Positions 27,023 through 36,968 of a DNA stretch of 64,000 bases are shown in pieces. The notes below the pieces were generated by a model. The model was not told the origin of the DNA. It worked only from the letters and a program-made list of their open reading frames with translations, and searched no databases. Source of the DNA: Streptococcus australis (GTDB lineage: Bacteria > Bacillota > Bacilli > Lactobacillales > Streptococcaceae); NCBI RefSeq assembly GCF_015553625.1, contig NZ_JADNGY010000005.1, positions 112,939 to 176,938 on the forward strand. The letters run 5' to 3'. A program made the position numbers and the translations under genes. Each line of letters starts with the position of its first letter. The stretch's first letter is position 1.

Positions 27023-28135
27023 ATGGCGAAAGAACAAAAAGATATCACAACTTTAGATGTCCAAATTGCAGAGTTTATTCGTAGTCATAAGAAAAGTGGT
27101 ACTGCAACAGATGATGAAATCAATGATCAATTGGTCATTCCTTTTACTTTGGATGCCGATGGAATTGATGATTTGTTGCAACGGATTCAAGATGCTGGGA
27201 TTTCAATCACGGATAAAGAAGGAAATCCAAGTGCGCGTGTCCTGAACAACGAAGAAGAAGAACCAGAGTTGACGGATGAGGAATTGCTTGGAAGCAACTC
27301 TGCCAAGGTCAATGACCCAGTACGGATGTACTTGAAAGAAATTGGGGTCGTTCCTCTTTTGACCAATGAAGAAGAGCAAGAATTGGCCATCTTGGTGGAA
27401 CAAGGAGACTTGGAAGCCAAGCAACGTTTGGCAGAAGCCAACCTTCGTTTGGTTGTTTCCATTGCGAAGCGCTATGTTGGACGTGGGATGCAATTCTTGG
27501 ACTTGATCCAAGAAGGAAATATGGGATTGATGAAGGCCGTTGATAAGTTTGACTATACCAAAGGGTTCAAGTTCTCTACTTATGCGACTTGGTGGATTCG
27601 TCAGGCTATCACGCGTGCCATTGCAGACCAAGCTCGTACCATTCGGATCCCTGTTCATATGGTAGAAACTATTAACAAGTTGGTTCGTGAGCAACGCAAT
27701 CTCTTGCAAGAATTGGGACAAGATCCGACACCAGAACAAATCGCTGAGCGCATGGATATGACACCTGATAAGGTGCGTGAAATATTGAAGATTGCCCAAG
27801 AGCCTGTTTCTTTAGAAACGCCAATCGGGGAAGAAGACGATAGCCATTTGGGAGATTTTATCGAAGACGAAGTGATTGAAAATCCAGTAGACTACACCAC
27901 TCGTGTGGTTCTCCGCGAACAATTGGATGAAGTCCTCGATACTCTGACAGACCGTGAAGAGAACGTCTTGCGTCTTCGTTTCGGTTTGGATGATGGAAAA
28001 ATGCGGACCTTGGAAGATGTGGGGAAAGTCTTCAACGTGACCCGTGAACGGATTCGTCAGATCGAAGCCAAAGCCCTCCGCAAACTCCGCCACCCAAGCA
28101 GAAGCAAACCATTGCGTGACTTTATAGAGGATTAA
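27023..28135 (+). CDS. rpoD: Housekeeping sigma factor SigA/RpoD
   Basis: A 370-aa primary sigma factor with regions 1.1, 1.2 ([11 protein letters not shown]), 2 ([17 protein letters not shown], -10 recognition), 3 and 4 ([17 protein letters not shown], -35 recognition). It is encoded directly after dnaG, the conserved dnaG-rpoD pair. The promoters I see in this window fit its TTGACA/TATAAT specificity, with frequent TGn extensions. Confidence 0.98.
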   Translation: MAKEQKDITTLDVQIAEFIRSHKKSGTATDDEINDQLVIPFTLDADGIDDLLQRIQDAGISITDKEGNPSARVLNNEEEEPELTDEELLGSNSAKVNDPVRMYLKEIGVVPLLTNEEEQELAILVEQGDLEAKQRLAEANLRLVVSIAKRYVGRGMQFLDLIQEGNMGLMKAVDKFDYTKGFKFSTYATWWIRQAITRAIADQARTIRIPVHMVETINKLVREQRNLLQELGQDPTPEQIAERMDMTPDKVREILKIAQEPVSLETPIGEEDDSHLGDFIEDEVIENPVDYTTRVVLREQLDEVLDTLTDREENVLRLRFGLDDGKMRTLEDVGKVFNVTRERIRQIEAKALRKLRHPSRSKPLRDFIED

Positions 28136-28156
28136 AAAGGTCCGGGGGACCTTTTT
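28134..28156 (+). terminator. Terminator after rpoD
   Basis: Perfect AAAAAGGTCC-GGG-GGACCTTTTT hairpin overlapping the rpoD stop. Two further hairpins follow (28160-28185, GGCCAC/GTGGCC; 28208-28227, AGCCCT/AGGGCT). Confidence 0.9.
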
Positions 28157-28283
28157 AACGGCCACCAAAAAACAAGAGAGTGGCCAGGTCCGGGTGCCCT
28201 TTTCTAGAGCCCTTTGAATCTAGGGCTTGCTGTAAACAAAAAAATTCTTCCTGGGGTTGAACTGAGTGAAGAAGGAGTAAAGA

Positions 28284-28613
28284 ATGAGTTATACGACAGA
28301 AGAAATCGAACAAATTAAAAACCGTATTCTTGAAAATCTAGAGCAAGTCATCGATCCTGAATTAGGTATAGATATTGTCAACCTTGGTTTAGTCTACGAA
28401 ATTCGGTTTGATGGTGAAACTGGTGAAACAGAAATCGATATGACCCTAACCACTATGGGGTGTCCATTGGCAGACTTGCTGACGGATCAGATTTATGATG
28501 CCTTAACAGGAATGGAAGAAGTGACCAAGGTCGATGTAAAATTGGTCTGGTATCCAGCTTGGACGGTTGAAAAGATGAGCCGCTATGCGCGGATTGCATT
28601 GGGAATTAAATAA
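28284..28613 (+). CDS. MIP18/SufT-like metal-sulfur cluster assembly factor
   Basis: A 109-aa DUF59-family protein (YitW/PaaD type). These small proteins help mature Fe-S proteins. The conserved DPELGIDIVNLGLVYEI and the single conserved Cys in TTMGCPLADLL are present, and the C-terminal WSxxKMSxxAR-like segment reads WTVEKMSRYARIALG. It is preceded by AGAAGGAGTAAAGA and appears monocistronic. The client proteins are unknown. Confidence 0.9.
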   Translation: MSYTTEEIEQIKNRILENLEQVIDPELGIDIVNLGLVYEIRFDGETGETEIDMTLTTMGCPLADLLTDQIYDALTGMEEVTKVDVKLVWYPAWTVEKMSRYARIALGIK

Positions 28614-28710
28614 AATTGATTTAAAGGAGGGACAGATGTTCCTCTTTTTTTATGAAGATGGTTTGGATGTCAAATAGTACGAACATTCTACCTTCTTTTA
28701 CGATTATATC

Positions 28711-28739
28711 TTGCAATCACTTCTTAGTAAGGTTATAAT
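28711..28739 (+). promoter_or_regulatory. Promoter TTGCAA-N17-TATAAT of ABC exporter
   Basis: The -35 is at 28711-28716 and the -10 at 28734-28739, 17-bp spacing, 29 bp upstream of ATG 28769. Confidence 0.8.
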
Positions 28740-28768
28740 AGAATCATTATTAAATTAAGGAGAAGATT

Positions 28769-29476
28769 ATGAATCAGTACCCTTTGGTCTACTTAGACCA
28801 TGTTCAAAAAGTGTATGGTAAACATATTGCCTTAGGTGATGTGAGTGTCAATATTCAACCGGGTCGTATCATTGGTTTGTTAGGACCAAACGGAAGTGGG
28901 AAAACTACCATTATTAAATTAGTGAATGGGCTTTTGCAACCAACTTCTGGTAATGTCTACATCCATGGCCAAGTACCGTCTGCAAAAACCAAACAGGTCG
29001 TTTCTTATTTACCAGATACAACTTATTTGGATGAAAATATGAAGATTTCAGAAACAATCCGTTTCTTCCAAGACTTCTATAAGGATTTCAATGCTCAACG
29101 TGCTTATCAATTGTTGAATGATTTACATTTGCACCCAGAGCAAAAATTGAAACAACTCTCTAAAGGGAATAAGGAAAAAGTTCAATTAATTTTGGTCATG
29201 AGCCGTGAAGCGGATTTGTACATTCTGGATGAACCAATTGGGGGAGTAGACCCTGCTGCGCGTGATTACATTCTTAGAACCATCATTCAAAATCGTCGTC
29301 CAAACTCATCTGTATTGATTTCAACCCACTTGATTGCGGACGTTGAACAAGTCTTGGATGAAGCGCTCTTTATCAATCAAGGTCGTATTCTGTTGCATGA
29401 AAACACAACTGTTCTTCGCAACCAATACGGTAAATCGATTGATGAGATCTTCCGTGAACAATTTAGAATGTATTAG
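28769..29476 (+). CDS. ABC transporter ATP-binding protein (YtrB/CcmA-like)
   Basis: A 235-aa ATPase with Walker A GPNGSGKTT, signature LSKGNKEKVQ (a variant of LSGGQ), Walker B ILDEPIGGVDP and H-loop ISTHLI. The LSKGN signature and short length are typical of YtrB/bacitracin-type exporter ATPases of the ABC-2 class. It lies nine bases upstream of its permease. The GntR-type repressor often linked to such pairs is not present here. The substrate is unknown. Confidence 0.9.
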   Translation: MNQYPLVYLDHVQKVYGKHIALGDVSVNIQPGRIIGLLGPNGSGKTTIIKLVNGLLQPTSGNVYIHGQVPSAKTKQVVSYLPDTTYLDENMKISETIRFFQDFYKDFNAQRAYQLLNDLHLHPEQKLKQLSKGNKEKVQLILVMSREADLYILDEPIGGVDPAARDYILRTIIQNRRPNSSVLISTHLIADVEQVLDEALFINQGRILLHENTTVLRNQYGKSIDEIFREQFRMY

Positions 29477-29485
29477 GAGGTTCTT

Positions 29486-30286
29486 ATGTTTGGGAAATTA
29501 ATGAAATATGAATTAAAAGCAACCTATAAGTGGTATCTCATTATTTCGGGTGTGCTTGCTATTCTCTCCATTTTTGCTGGTTTATTAGCTTCTAGTGTTA
29601 TAACTGGGGCATCAACTTTCACAGAAAACACAGCCTTAACTATTGGGAGTATTGTTGTTTTGGTCATTTTTGCGGGCTACATTGGCTTGACCTTGACCAA
29701 CTATATCATTATTATTCGTCGTTTTTATAACAATATTTTTGGTCGTGAAGGTTATTTGACCTGGACCTTGCCAACTGGATCTCATACTGTTTTACTTGTA
29801 AAAGTAACATCTGCTTTGATTTGGAGTATCTTCTGTTTTATTAGCTTGATTCTTTCTTTGCTTATTTTCTTAGGAGTGATTGGCCTCGCTCAACAACAGA
29901 ATATTTTTGATTTACTTGGTCCATTGTTCGAAAAGATTGGGTCATCTCTTATTTGGCAAAGCTTGCTATTTCAAGTGTTAGCGACTATTTCAGGTATTTT
30001 AATGCTCTACTGTGCCATCTCACTGGGTCAGCTCTTCATTAACAGTCGTATCGTGATGGCCTTCGTCTTTGGATTTATCCTTTGGGTTGTACTAAGTATC
30101 ATTGGAAGATTGTTCCCTTCTATATCTATTTCAGAACTTTCAAGAACTGCAACTATGTCTTCTGATACTCTTAGTGATATCTTAGTTGTTAACTTTATTC
30201 CTGCCTATATCTATGAAGTGGTGAAAATTGTAGCGATGTACTTTACCGTTCATTATGTAACAAAATTCAAATTGAACTTACAATAA
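29486..30286 (+). CDS. ABC-2 type permease
   Basis: A 266-aa membrane protein with six predicted transmembrane segments, starting MFGKLMKYELKATYKWYL, typical of ABC-2 permeases paired with YtrB-like ATPases. AGGAGG precedes the ATG. With the upstream ATPase it would form an exporter, possibly for a peptide or lipid. It ends in a terminator just before the tmRNA gene. Confidence 0.85.
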   Translation: MFGKLMKYELKATYKWYLIISGVLAILSIFAGLLASSVITGASTFTENTALTIGSIVVLVIFAGYIGLTLTNYIIIIRRFYNNIFGREGYLTWTLPTGSHTVLLVKVTSALIWSIFCFISLILSLLIFLGVIGLAQQQNIFDLLGPLFEKIGSSLIWQSLLFQVLATISGILMLYCAISLGQLFINSRIVMAFVFGFILWVVLSIIGRLFPSISISELSRTATMSSDTLSDILVVNFIPAYIYEVVKIVAMYFTVHYVTKFKLNLQ

Positions 30287-30290
30287 GAAT

Positions 30291-30320
30291 GAAAGAGGAA
30301 GGAATTCCTCTTTTTCTTTT
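30291..30320 (+). terminator. Terminator after ABC permease
   Basis: The stem AAAGAGGAA/TTCCTCTTT is followed by TTCTTTT. Confidence 0.8.
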
Positions 30321-30362
30321 GCCATTTTACCCAAAAAATGATACACTTGAGTATATCATTTT

Positions 30363-30707
30363 GGGGTCGTTACGGATTCGACAGGCATTATGAGGCATAT
30401 TTTGCGACTCGTGTGGCGACGTAAACGCTCAGTTAAATATAACTGCAAAAAATAACACTTCTTACGCTCTAGCTGCCTAAAAACCAGCAGGCGTGACCCG
30501 ATTCGGATTGCTCGCGTCTGATGACAGGTCTTAATTTTAGCGAGATACGATCAAACTTTGTCTAGCAGTTTGATAAGAGATTGATAGACTCGCAGTTCCT
30601 AGGCTTGAGTTATGTGTCGAGGAGCTGTTAAAGCAATACATAACCTATGGTTGTAGACAAATATGCTGGCAGATGTTTGGACGTGGGTTCGACTCCCACC
30701 GGCTCCA
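30363..30707 (+). ncRNA. ssrA: tmRNA (transfer-messenger RNA)
   Basis: Rescues stalled ribosomes by trans-translation. The 5' end GGGGTCGTTACGGATTCGAC and 3' end GTTCGACTCCCACCGGCTCCA form the alanine-tRNA-like domain with an encoded CCA. The tag reading frame (30445-30480) encodes AKNNTSYALAA followed by TAA, the degron recognised by ClpXP. Its length (345 nt) and sequence closely match pneumococcal tmRNA as I recall it. A terminator lies at 30722-30746. The promoter is not clearly consensus; see the finding on its inverted repeat. Confidence 0.97.
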
Positions 30708-30721
30708 TTTTTATATATGCA

Positions 30722-30746
30722 AACGACAAATCCTTGTCGTTTTTTA
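30722..30746 (+). terminator. Terminator after tmRNA
   Basis: The stem AACGACAA/TTGTCGTT with a short loop and a TTTTTT tail. Confidence 0.88.
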
Positions 30747-30801
30747 TTTCTTTAAAATCTATCAAGTAATGATATCTTGTGAGCGATTCCTAAATTTTTT
30801 G

Positions 30802-30830
30802 TTGACAGGAGGAGCGCTTTTCCGTATAAT
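30802..30830 (+). promoter_or_regulatory. Consensus promoter of tRNA-Ser (TTGACA-N17-TATAAT)
   Basis: Perfect -35 (30802-30807) and -10 (30825-30830) with 17-bp spacing, 12 bp upstream of the tRNA. Confidence 0.92.
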
Positions 30831-30842
30831 GGATACTAGTTT

Positions 30843-30930
30843 GGAAGATTACTCAAGAGGCTTAAGAGGCCGTGTTGGAAACGCGGTAGGCGTGTAACAG
30901 CGTGCGTGGGTTCGAATCCCATGTCTTCCG
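30843..30930 (+). tRNA. tRNA-Ser (GGA)
   Basis: An 88-nt class II tRNA with a long variable arm. The acceptor stem GGAAGAT pairs with GTCTTCC. The anticodon stem-loop CCGTG-TTGGAAA-CGCGG gives anticodon GGA, reading UCC and UCU. The T-arm GTGGGTTCGAATCCCAT is canonical. CCA is not encoded (GTAA follows). It is a single gene with its own promoter and a terminator at 30945-30968. Confidence 0.96.
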
Positions 30931-30944
30931 TAAGAGAAAGGAAA

Positions 30945-30968
30945 GCAGATCAGTTGATCTGTTTTTTT
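30945..30968 (+). terminator. Terminator after tRNA-Ser
   Basis: Perfect CAGATCA-GT-TGATCTG hairpin followed by seven T. Confidence 0.88.
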
Positions 30969-31057
30969 GTTAGGCAGGATTGGCAATGGGTAAGAGTGTC
31001 TTCTTTGCCGGATTTCCTGTATAATAGAAGGAAAGAACGGATGAAAAGGAGAACAAG

Positions 31058-34000
31058 GTGATTACACAGCTGGACACAAAATCAGTCTACACCTTTATGG
31101 ACAGTTTAGTCTCTATTCGAGACTATATTCATCGTGCCAAAGAAATGGGTTACCAACAAATTGGTCTCATGGACATCGATAATTTATATGGGGCTTACGA
31201 GTTTTTAGAAGAGTGTCAAAAAGCTGGTATGGGGGCTGTCCTAGGTCTTGATTTGGAAGTCGAGATACCGGCGGGTCCTTTGTCTATCCGTTTGGTTGCA
31301 TTAGGAACCAAAGGCTACAAACACTTAATTAAAATTTCCAGCATGAAAATGATGGGGACAACAGATTGGTCAGCCTTTCAACACTTATTGGATGATATAG
31401 CCATCATCGTTCCCTATTTTGAAGGGATTGAGTATTTAGACTTAGGCCAAGACTTTGCGATTGGTGTCTTTCCGGATACTCCAGCGAAACATTTTTCTCG
31501 TCCTGTTTTCCCACTCCATACGGTCCGATATTTTTCTACGAGTGATTTGGAGAGTCTTCAGATGCTTCACGCCATTCGTAATAATTGCAGTCTGAAGGAA
31601 GTAGGAGCTATTGACACCTCTATGATGTTCCTGCCACCTGAAGAGTTGGAGCGGGCATTTTCACATAATTTTCCGGATAGTATTCCTTATCTAGAAAAGA
31701 CTCTTGCTGCCGTTCATTATGAGATTGATACGCAATTAAAGCTTCCCCGTTTTAATCCAGAGAAACCTGCAGTCGAGGAATTGCGTGAGTTGGCTGAGGA
31801 GGGCTTGAGAAGCAAGGGGCTGGACCAGACGGTTTACCAAGAGCGTTTGCATCATGAATTGGCTGTCATCCATCAGATGGGCTTTGATGACTACTTCTTG
31901 ATTGTCTGGGATTTATTACGCTTTGGTCGAAGTCAGGGTTACTATATGGGGATGGGACGTGGATCAGCAGTTGGTAGTCTAGTAGCCTATGCCTTGGATA
32001 TTACAGGGATTGATCCAGTCAAGAACAATCTCCTCTTTGAGCGTTTTTTGAACTTAGAGCGCTATACCATGCCAGATATTGATATTGATATTCCAGATGT
32101 CTATCGTCCCAAATTTATCCAGTATGTTAAAAATCGCTACCGCAGTCCTCATGTGGCTCAAATTGTGACCTTCTCAACTTTTGGAGCGAAACAAGCCATT
32201 CGAGATGTGTTTAAGAGATTTGGAACCCCAGAGTATGAGTTAACCAACCTTACCAAGCGGATTGGCTTACGGGACACCTTAGCCTCTGCTTATGAAAAGA
32301 ATTTAGCCTTCCGTCAAGCCATCCAAAGTCGTCCGGAATACCGTAAGGGTTTTGAAATTGCGAAGAGGATTGAAGGGCAACCGCGTCAGACGTCGATTCA
32401 TGCGGCAGGTGTCGTCATGAGTGGAGAAGACCTCACCAATCAAATTCCGATCAAGATGGGTGAGGAGATGAATCTGACCCAATATGATGCCCATGGTGTT
32501 GAGGCAAATGGCTTGCTCAAGATGGACTTCTTAGGACTACGAAATTTAACCTTTGCTCAACGGATGCACGAAGCAGTGAAGGAAAAATATCAAAAGGATA
32601 TTAAAATCGAGGATATTCCTCTAGAAGATCCAGAAACGATTGCTTTATTTGCTGCGGGTAATACCAAGGGAATCTTCCAGTTTGAGCAAGCAGGAGCTAT
32701 CCGTTTATTAAGACGGGTTCAACCCAACTGTTTTGAAGAAATTGTTGCGACGACTTCTTTGAACCGGCCAGGGGCTAGTGACTATATCGATAATTTCGTC
32801 AAACGCAAGCATGGCAAAGAGAAGGTCGATATGATTGATCCTAGTTTGGAAGGGATTCTAGCACCAACTTATGGCATCATGCTCTATCAGGAACAAGTCA
32901 TGCAGGTGGCCCAGACCTTTGCTGGCTTTAGTCTAGGAAAGGCCGATATTCTCAGACGGGCCATGGGGAAAAAGAACGTGGCAGAAATGCATCGGATGGA
33001 AGATGACTTTATCAAGGGGGCTGTCGCGCTTGGGCATAGTGCAGAAAAAGCCAAGAAAGTCTTTGCCATTATGGAAAAATTTGCTGGCTATGGCTTTAAC
33101 CGTTCCCATGCCTATGCCTACTCAGCCTTGGCCTTCCAATTGGCTTACTTTAAAGTCCATTATCCAGATGTCTTCTTTGACATTATGCTCAACTACTCTA
33201 GCAGTGATTACTTGACCGATGCGTTGCAATTCAACTTCCAAGTGGCTCCTTTGACCATTAATACCATTCCTTATAAAGATAAGTTCCAAGCTCAGAAGAT
33301 TTATCTAGGAATGAAGAATATCAAAGGTCTTCCAAAAGATCTAGCCTTTTGGATTATTGACCAACGTCCGTTTGAGAGTATTGAAGATTTTATCTTGCGC
33401 TTGCCAAGTCAGTACCACAAACTTCCTCTTTTGACGCCACTGGTAGAATTGGGCTTGTTTGACTGCTTTGAAAAGAATCGAAGAAAAGTCCTTCAGAACC
33501 TTCCTAATCTATTTGTCTTTGCGGATGAATTGGGGAGTTTGTTTGGGGAAGCCAATTATTCCTGGATGGATGCTGAGGATTATAGCAAGGCCGAGAAGTA
33601 TGAAATGGAGCAGAGGGTCATTGGGGTCGGTCTGAGCCCTCATCCTTTGGTGGAAATTGTAGCTGCAAGTAGCAAACCGACTCGATCAATCGCCTCTTTA
33701 AGCGAAGGAGAACAGGCTACTATCCTGGTCGAAGTTCAATCGATCCGGACCATCCGAACCAAAAATGGAGAAAATATGGCCTTTTTACAAGTTTCCGATC
33801 TCCAAAAGAAGATGGATGTCACCCTTTTCCCAGATACTTATCGCCAGTATAGTGTAAAAATAAGAGAGAAGGGCTATTACTATCTCAAGGGGAAAGTACA
33901 ATCTAGAGATGGTCGTCTCCAAATGATTTTGATGGAAGCAGAAGAAGCCACCAATCAGCGTTTTTGGATTCAATTGTTTGATCACCAGGAGGACCGGGCA

Positions 34001-34159
34001 GTCTTAGATATTTTAAAAGCTTATCCAGGTCCTTATCCTGTCGTTATTCGCTATGAAGAGGAGAAAAAGACCATTCAATTAAAAGGAGTTTCCGTCCAGA
34101 AAAACGAGAAGTTAGAAAATGAGCTGGCAAGTATTGCTATGAAAACGATTTATCGATAA
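31058..34159 (+). CDS. dnaE: DNA polymerase III alpha subunit DnaE
   Basis: A 1033-aa replicative polymerase of the Firmicute DnaE type, which extends RNA primers before hand-over to PolC. The N-terminal PHP domain (MDIDNLYGAYEF), polymerase active-site PDIDIDIPD, the MGRGSAVGSLVAY motif, a helix-hairpin-helix region and a C-terminal OB fold are visible. The start is GTG 31058 with AAGGAG upstream. The PHP N-terminus lacks the complete metal-ligand set expected of an active proofreading PHP domain. It precedes pfkA and pyk, as in other streptococci. Confidence 0.97.
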   Translation: MITQLDTKSVYTFMDSLVSIRDYIHRAKEMGYQQIGLMDIDNLYGAYEFLEECQKAGMGAVLGLDLEVEIPAGPLSIRLVALGTKGYKHLIKISSMKMMGTTDWSAFQHLLDDIAIIVPYFEGIEYLDLGQDFAIGVFPDTPAKHFSRPVFPLHTVRYFSTSDLESLQMLHAIRNNCSLKEVGAIDTSMMFLPPEELERAFSHNFPDSIPYLEKTLAAVHYEIDTQLKLPRFNPEKPAVEELRELAEEGLRSKGLDQTVYQERLHHELAVIHQMGFDDYFLIVWDLLRFGRSQGYYMGMGRGSAVGSLVAYALDITGIDPVKNNLLFERFLNLERYTMPDIDIDIPDVYRPKFIQYVKNRYRSPHVAQIVTFSTFGAKQAIRDVFKRFGTPEYELTNLTKRIGLRDTLASAYEKNLAFRQAIQSRPEYRKGFEIAKRIEGQPRQTSIHAAGVVMSGEDLTNQIPIKMGEEMNLTQYDAHGVEANGLLKMDFLGLRNLTFAQRMHEAVKEKYQKDIKIEDIPLEDPETIALFAAGNTKGIFQFEQAGAIRLLRRVQPNCFEEIVATTSLNRPGASDYIDNFVKRKHGKEKVDMIDPSLEGILAPTYGIMLYQEQVMQVAQTFAGFSLGKADILRRAMGKKNVAEMHRMEDDFIKGAVALGHSAEKAKKVFAIMEKFAGYGFNRSHAYAYSALAFQLAYFKVHYPDVFFDIMLNYSSSDYLTDALQFNFQVAPLTINTIPYKDKFQAQKIYLGMKNIKGLPKDLAFWIIDQRPFESIEDFILRLPSQYHKLPLLTPLVELGLFDCFEKNRRKVLQNLPNLFVFADELGSLFGEANYSWMDAEDYSKAEKYEMEQRVIGVGLSPHPLVEIVAASSKPTRSIASLSEGEQATILVEVQSIRTIRTKNGENMAFLQVSDLQKKMDVTLFPDTYRQYSVKIREKGYYYLKGKVQSRDGRLQMILMEAEEATNQRFWIQLFDHQEDRAVLDILKAYPGPYPVVIRYEEEKKTIQLKGVSVQKNEKLENELASIAMKTIYR

Positions 34160-34211
34160 AATCTACGGAAAATAGGAGAAATTTGAGCCTCTTTGTGTTA
34201 TAATCATTTAG

Positions 34212-35258
<1,047 letters not shown>

Positions 35259-35318
35259 TAGTTATTTGTTAAAATTTGTCTAAATAGACAGTGTATTTTA
35301 AAAGGAGTCACAAAAATC

Positions 35319-36824
35319 ATGAACAAACGTGTAAAAATCGTTGCAACCTTAGGTCCTGCGGTAGAAATCCGTGGTGGTAAAAAATTTGGTGATGATGGAT
35401 ATTGGGGTGAAAAACTTGATGTTGAAGCTTCAGCACAAAACATTGCTCAATTGATTGAAGCAGGAGCTAACACTTTCCGTTTCAACTTCTCACACGGTGA
35501 CCACCAAGAACAAGGTGACCGTATGGCAACCGTTAAACGTGCAGAAGAAATCGCTGGTAAAAAAGTTGGTTTCCTTCTTGATACAAAAGGTCCAGAAATC
35601 CGTACAGAGTTGTTCGAAGGCGATGCTAAAGAGTACTCATACAAGACTGGTGAAAAAATCCGTGTTGCAACTAAACAAGGAATCAAATCAACTCGTGAAG
35701 TGATTGCTTTGAACGTTGCTGGTGGTCTTGATATCTACGATGATGTTGAAGTTGGTCATCAAGTCTTGGTTGACGATGGTAAATTAGGTCTTCGTATTTT
35801 CGCTAAAGACGATGATACTCGTGAATTTGAAGTGGTTGTTGAAAATGACGGTATTATTGCTAAGCAGAAAGGTGTGAATATCCCTAATACGAAGATTCCT
35901 TTCCCAGCTCTTGCTGAACGCGATAACGACGATATCCGCTTCGGTTTGGAACAAGGTATCAACTTCATCGCGATCTCATTCGTACGTACTGCGAAAGACG
36001 TGAACGAAGTTCGTGCAATCTGTGAAGAAACTGGTAACGGTCACGTTCAATTGTTCGCTAAAATCGAAAACCAACAAGGTATCGATAACTTAGATGAAAT
36101 CATTGAAGCTGCTGACGGTATCATGATCGCTCGTGGTGACATGGGTATCGAAGTACCATTCGAAATGGTTCCAGTATACCAAAAAATGATCATCACAAAA
36201 GTGAACGCTGCTGGTAAAGTTGTTATCACTGCAACAAACATGCTTGAAACAATGACTGAAAAACCACGTGCAACTCGTTCAGAAGTATCAGACGTATTTA
36301 ACGCTGTTATCGACGGAACTGACGCGACTATGCTTTCAGGTGAGTCTGCAAACGGTAAATACCCACTTGAGTCAGTAACAACAATGGCTACAATTGACAA
36401 GAATGCACAAACTCTTCTTAACGAATACGGACGTTTGAACTCAGATACTTTCGAACGTAACTCTAAGACAGAAGTTATGGCATCAGCTGTTAAAGATGCA
36501 ACAAACTCAATGGATATCAAATTGGTCGTTACTCTTACTAAGACTGGTCACACTGCACGTTTGATTTCTAAATACCGTCCAAATGCTGATATCTTGGCAT
36601 TGACATTTGATGAATTGACTGAACGTGGATTGATGTTGAACTGGGGAGTTATCCCAATGTTGACAGATGCTCCATCATCAACTGACGATATGTTCGAAAT
36701 CGCAGAACGTAAAGCAGTAGAAGCAGGTCTTGTACAATCTGGTGACGATATCGTTATCGTTGCAGGTGTGCCACTTGGTGAAGCTGTTCGTACAAACACT
36801 ATGCGTATCCGTACAGTACGTTAA
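35319..36824 (+). CDS. pyk: Pyruvate kinase
   Basis: A 501-aa pyruvate kinase with the signature ENQQGIDNLDEI, catalytic and metal-binding MIARGDMGIEVP, and a C-terminal allosteric domain ending in TNTMRIRTVR. It starts at ATG 35319 with AAGGAG, 60 bp after pfkA. The gap contains TTGTCTAAATAGACA, a small inverted repeat. Very strong codon bias indicates high expression. Probably co-transcribed with pfkA. Confidence 0.98.
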   Translation: MNKRVKIVATLGPAVEIRGGKKFGDDGYWGEKLDVEASAQNIAQLIEAGANTFRFNFSHGDHQEQGDRMATVKRAEEIAGKKVGFLLDTKGPEIRTELFEGDAKEYSYKTGEKIRVATKQGIKSTREVIALNVAGGLDIYDDVEVGHQVLVDDGKLGLRIFAKDDDTREFEVVVENDGIIAKQKGVNIPNTKIPFPALAERDNDDIRFGLEQGINFIAISFVRTAKDVNEVRAICEETGNGHVQLFAKIENQQGIDNLDEIIEAADGIMIARGDMGIEVPFEMVPVYQKMIITKVNAAGKVVITATNMLETMTEKPRATRSEVSDVFNAVIDGTDATMLSGESANGKYPLESVTTMATIDKNAQTLLNEYGRLNSDTFERNSKTEVMASAVKDATNSMDIKLVVTLTKTGHTARLISKYRPNADILALTFDELTERGLMLNWGVIPMLTDAPSSTDDMFEIAERKAVEAGLVQSGDDIVIVAGVPLGEAVRTNTMRIRTVR

Positions 36825-36835
36825 TCTAACTAACC

Positions 36836-36879
36836 AACCTTGTTCTCTAAGTGTAAAATCTTGGAGACAAGGTTTTTTT
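36836..36879 (+). terminator. Terminator after pyk
   Basis: AACCTTGT-CTC-AAG pairs with CTT-GAG-ACAAGGTT over a long imperfect stem followed by TTTTTTT. Confidence 0.85.
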
Positions 36880-36968
36880 CGTCCAAGTTTCTGACGATTT
36901 AGGAATGTGGGCCTTTTTTATTGTCTAATAAAATGGTATAATGGAAGGAACTGAAAGGGGGGATAGGA

